Shown here piece after piece: positions 61,385 to 64,000 of a stretch of DNA of 64,000 nucleotides (position 1 is the stretch's first letter; each line of letters begins with the position of its first letter). The stretch is from positions 28,242-92,241 of the forward strand of contig JAZOLG010000031.1 in the NCBI GenBank assembly GCA_045652765.1. The letters are read 5' to 3'. The position numbers and the translations under genes were made by a program. The DNA comes from UBA1231 sp045652765 (lineage in GTDB: Bacteria; Bacillota_I; Bacilli_A; ML615J-28; CAG-313). The notes beneath the pieces are model-generated. The model was not told where the DNA came from. It did no database searches and worked only from the letters and a program-made list of their open reading frames with translations.

Positions 61385-61903
61385 ATGTTAAATAGAAAAG
61401 ATATTAGAATTAAAGAAGAAATTATATTAAGAACAGATGAAACCTTTGAAATGTTATATAAGAAATATAGTCAACTAGTACAATATTTTGCTTATTCAAT
61501 GACAGGTAATAGAAATGATGCAGACGATTTAGTCCAAGAAATATTTATGAAGATTTATACACATATTGAATCTTTTAATCCATATAAATCATCATTTAAA
61601 ACTTGGTTAGTAAAGATTAGTAGAAATCATATTATTGACTTTCTAAAACAAAAGAAAGATATTATTTATGATAATGAACTAATTGATAATCTAAGTGATG
61701 AGTCTTTCTTTACTGATCGTATGGTTTATAGTATACGTAATTTAAATAAACAAGAAAGAGACGTACTGATATTAAAAACAGTATTTAGATTTACTCATAA
61801 AGAGATTGCAGAAGGTTTACATATCTCAGAAGATGTATCTAAGAAACTTTTTGCGAAAGCTAAAGTTATAACTAGAAAGGATTGGTTAGACTATGAGAAA
61901 TAA
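61385..61903 (+). CDS. ECF-type RNA polymerase sigma factor
   Basis: The 172-residue protein has sigma region 2 (about 15-85; NRNDADDLVQEIFMKIYTHI, SSFKTWLVKISRNHIIDFLK) and region 4 (about 110-160; LNKQERDVLILKTVFRFTHKEIAEG). There is no region 3, as in extracytoplasmic-function sigma factors. Met at 61385 is 6 nt from GGAG and preferred; ATG 61382 is possible. The next gene overlaps by 11 nt and encodes a membrane protein fitting an anti-sigma factor. The regulon is unknown. Confidence 0.88.
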   Translation: MLNRKDIRIKEEIILRTDETFEMLYKKYSQLVQYFAYSMTGNRNDADDLVQEIFMKIYTHIESFNPYKSSFKTWLVKISRNHIIDFLKQKKDIIYDNELIDNLSDESFFTDRMVYSIRNLNKQERDVLILKTVFRFTHKEIAEGLHISEDVSKKLFAKAKVITRKDWLDYEK

Positions 61904-62483
61904 ATTTAACAAACAATTAACAAAAGAATTTAATCAATCATTTAAACCAACTATTGATAAAGAACTTTTAAAAGAAGAACTTAATATCAAACCAAAAGAA
62001 ATAAAATGTTATTCATTTAAAAAGAAACAATTTATTGCATTTACACTTTCATGTGTACTACTAATAGTTGCTATTACTTCTATTACGACATGGGCAATAA
62101 CTAAAAATCAAATGTTTAACAATAATGGAACTAATGAACAAACTGAAGATGTCGATGTAGTTAAAATGTTTGAGGAGAAATATAAAAATTTTAATATTAA
62201 AATTGTTTCGAAAATTGAAACAAACAAAAATATTAAATTTTCAGTTTTGCATGTAAAATCTAAAGAAAAAAGTTTTTTTGTAATATACTTTTTAAATATG
62301 CCAAACAATATAAGCGGTGAATATTTATTAAATGTTAATATAAATGATTGTCAGTTTTCTGATGAAATAATTCATTTGAATGACTATTTAGAATATGATG
62401 TAGAATTGTCTTCAAATTATATAATTAATCTACAAATTATTTATCAAGAACATAATATATTCGAATTTTGTACAACAGTATAA
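61893..62483 (+). CDS. Single-pass membrane protein, probable anti-sigma factor
   Basis: The 196-residue protein has a basic cytoplasmic N-terminal part (1-46), one membrane helix (about 48-69) and an outside domain rich in beta-type strands (80-196). It lacks the zinc-binding HxxxCxxC anti-sigma motif. The role is inferred from overlap with the sigma gene and topology. ATGAGAAATAAA starts inside the sigma factor's last codons with AAAGG upstream. Confidence 0.6.
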   Translation: MRNKFNKQLTKEFNQSFKPTIDKELLKEELNIKPKEIKCYSFKKKQFIAFTLSCVLLIVAITSITTWAITKNQMFNNNGTNEQTEDVDVVKMFEEKYKNFNIKIVSKIETNKNIKFSVLHVKSKEKSFFVIYFLNMPNNISGEYLLNVNINDCQFSDEIIHLNDYLEYDVELSSNYIINLQIIYQEHNIFEFCTTV

Positions 62484-62504
62484 TATTTATAATAACTTTC
62501 GCAT

Positions 62505-62549
62505 AAGTGTCATTTTTTGTAAAAAAAATGGCACTTTTATTTATTTTTG
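62505..62549 (+). terminator. Intrinsic terminator after the sigma/anti-sigma pair
   Basis: AAGTGTCATTTTTT pairs with AAAAAAATGGCACTT (one G-T wobble) and is followed by a T-rich tract. Confidence 0.8.
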
Positions 62550-62578
62550 ATCGTATATTTCATTGGAGGGCAAAAGGA

Positions 62579-64000
62579 ATGCGAAAAATAGTTGTTTTTT
62601 TATTAATTATAGTAAATACAGTCGTATGGGGATATAGTACTGTACAAACTAATAATTTCGACAAAATAGTTTTTGAAGGTTTTGGTAAATATGTTGATAT
62701 GTCGACTAGTCAACAAGTAGAAAAAATAATAGAAGAAGAAAATATAGATATTGTAAAACTAGTTATTGTCGGAAATGCTGACTTCAAACATAGTGTCAGC
62801 AATGTAGAAAATTTAACGCAAGAAGAAGCAGATGATATTATATATAAAATTAGAAGTGAAGGTCTAGCGTATCATAAAGAAATTAATAAAAAACTACTAG
62901 AATCATTACCAGATTTTCAATATGAAAATATATACATTTCAAAATATTTTCCACAAATAGTATATGATGTTAAATATGAAGAAGTTTTTTCAAGTAAGTC
63001 ATCTTTATTAGATGAACTCGCCAAAAATGAACTCATAAATACTGTTTATGTTCAAAAAAAAGATATATTCACTGAAAACATTAATTTTGCAATAGATCTA
63101 ATGGATGTTTATAATGAATTAAGGTCAGGTACTTTAACAGGAGCAGGTATTAGAGTTGGGATTATTGATGGCGGTATTATTGATACTGAAAATCCTAATT
63201 TAATAAATACTAATATTACAAATAGAGATGAATGGTATTTTATTGAAACAGAATCAGATCATGCTACCACTATGGCTTCGTGTATAAGTGGAACTGATGG
63301 AATTGCAAAAAATGCATCAATTTATTGTTGTCAAGGTGCAGGAAATCCTTCAAGTGAAATTGATTGGCTTATGGAAAATGGAGTTCATGTAATCAACTGT
63401 AGTTACGGGTATGGAACAGCTGATGGTGTATATTCATCTCATTCTGCAACGTATGATTATACAGTATGGAAATATAATTTACCTGTAATTGTTGCAAGCG
63501 GAAATGAATCATCTGATGAAACTGATTATTATATTTCAAATCCGGGACTTGCTTATAACGTTGTCACAGTTGGCGGAGCATACAATAGTATATTCCCATG
63601 GGAATATACTTGTTCTAGTGAAGTAACCGATATCGATAAACCAACAATAATGAATGCTGCTGATGATATTTCTATACCAAATATAGGTTCTGGTAGCGGC
63701 ACAAGTTATTCATGCGCATTTACGACTGGTTGCGCTGCCCTTCTAATGGAACATTGTGCTGATTTAAAAATTTTTCCTGCGAAATTAACAGCTTTATTAT
63801 CTGGATGTTCATACAGAATGCCTGGTTATTATGCAAGTGATTCTGGTCTCGATGATATTGTTGGTTGCGGATTGATTGATTTTGCAAAATGTAAAGAATC
63901 AATTGATAACTGCTTCGCCGTAACTACTAACGCTAATTGTCAAGCTGACGATTTCTTAATAGATGAAAGATTCTATTTGGAAGCTGGTCAACAACTTCGT
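62579..64000 (+). CDS. Secreted S8 subtilisin-family serine protease, 3' end outside the window
   Basis: The open frame runs from ATG 62579 (after GGAGGG at 62565-62570, 8 nt spacing) to the window end, 474 codons so far. A signal peptide covers about residues 1-25 (MRKIVVFLLIIVNTVVWG). A propeptide-like region (30-175) follows, then the subtilase domain. Its triad is D197 (VGIIDGGI), H228 (DHATTMAS; the usual HGT is HAT) and S376 (GSGTSYS), with oxyanion N309 (VASGNES). Spacing between triad residues is normal for subtilases. Residues after about 450 begin another region. It follows the sigma/anti-sigma terminator and has no recognisable own promoter. Confidence 0.9.
   Translation, partial: MRKIVVFLLIIVNTVVWGYSTVQTNNFDKIVFEGFGKYVDMSTSQQVEKIIEEENIDIVKLVIVGNADFKHSVSNVENLTQEEADDIIYKIRSEGLAYHKEINKKLLESLPDFQYENIYISKYFPQIVYDVKYEEVFSSKSSLLDELAKNELINTVYVQKKDIFTENINFAIDLMDVYNELRSGTLTGAGIRVGIIDGGIIDTENPNLINTNITNRDEWYFIETESDHATTMASCISGTDGIAKNASIYCCQGAGNPSSEIDWLMENGVHVINCSYGYGTADGVYSSHSATYDYTVWKYNLPVIVASGNESSDETDYYISNPGLAYNVVTVGGAYNSIFPWEYTCSSEVTDIDKPTIMNAADDISIPNIGSGSGTSYSCAFTTGCAALLMEHCADLKIFPAKLTALLSGCSYRMPGYYASDSGLDDIVGCGLIDFAKCKESIDNCFAVTTNANCQADDFLIDERFYLEAGQQLR

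Noticed and set aside
1..64000. Genetic code 4 (UGA = Trp), as in Mycoplasma relatives
   Set aside because: All genes run full length with Trp as TGG and no in-frame TGA; two genes end in TGA. Only the weaker idea of poor UGA termination is kept as a finding.

Overview
The window is A+T-rich bacterial chromosome with short intergenic gaps and nearly all genes on the + strand. I count 55 protein-coding genes, two of them cut by the window edges. I saw no tRNA, rRNA, CRISPR array, insertion sequence or prophage. The gene set points to an endospore-forming, low-G+C member of the Bacilli, probably an uncultured or gut-type lineage between Bacillales and the Erysipelotrichia/Mollicutes side. The evidence is spore genes in Bacillus-like order (ymdB-spoVS-...-miaB-cotE, rsmD-coaD with a ylbJ-like gene, dnaD-nth, ytxK-ackA, rqcH with gmk-rpoZ) combined with a compact, strongly reduced gene content. 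The standard genetic code fits: no gene is interrupted by TGA and tryptophan is TGG. TGA as a stop is very rare.

Layout. 1-4070: RNA/spore block (ymdB end, spoVS, GNAT acetyltransferase, miaB, cotE and a miniature SafA-like LysM/Tyr-rich protein). 4078-9015: a manganese-type CDF exporter and a two-subunit ABC exporter. 9026-10436: HNH-like protein, rsmD, coaD. 10416-13930 (minus strand): ylbJ-like gene, cytoplasmic-type amidase, M32 carboxypeptidase and a small Tyr-rich protein. 14110-23282: glgBCDAP, then pfkA from its own promoter. 23305-29183: SGNH hydrolase, GH18 lipoprotein, two unknown minus-strand genes and an MFS transporter. 29237-34528: proS, flavoprotein, ytxK-like gene and ackA. 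34604-38721: tandem large membrane-anchored surface proteins of unknown function. 38737-46949: dnaE, phosphoglucomutase, pgi and a surface phosphodiester glycosidase. 46956-50566: tgt, lipoprotein, dnaD, nth, cse60. 50505-53103: rqcH (minus strand), diverging from gmk-rpoZ. 53124-62549: unknown membrane protein, upp, hpt, MATE exporter, fused ABC exporter, DUF1846 protein, YfcE-type phosphoesterase and an ECF sigma/anti-sigma pair. 62579 to the end: start of a secreted S8 subtilisin-like protease.

How the genes connect. Pgi and the phosphoglucomutase link glucose-6-P to glucose-1-P. GlgC/GlgD, GlgA and GlgB build glycogen, GlgP returns glucose-1-P, and PfkA and AckA belong to fermentative glycolysis with acetate formation. 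SpoVS, CotE, the SafA-like protein, the YlbJ-like protein, Cse60 and probably the signal-less amidase form the sporulation layer.

Most promoters have TTGnnn, a 17-bp spacer and TATAAT, often just downstream of the previous gene's terminator hairpin. The most notable points are the unknown paired surface proteins, the rarity and double-stop backing of TGA, a predicted leaderless miaB transcript, degenerate HNH and PHP domains, and a C-terminal repeat plus sorting-like tail on the phosphodiester glycosidase. I found no complete new multi-gene defence-type or biosynthetic system.
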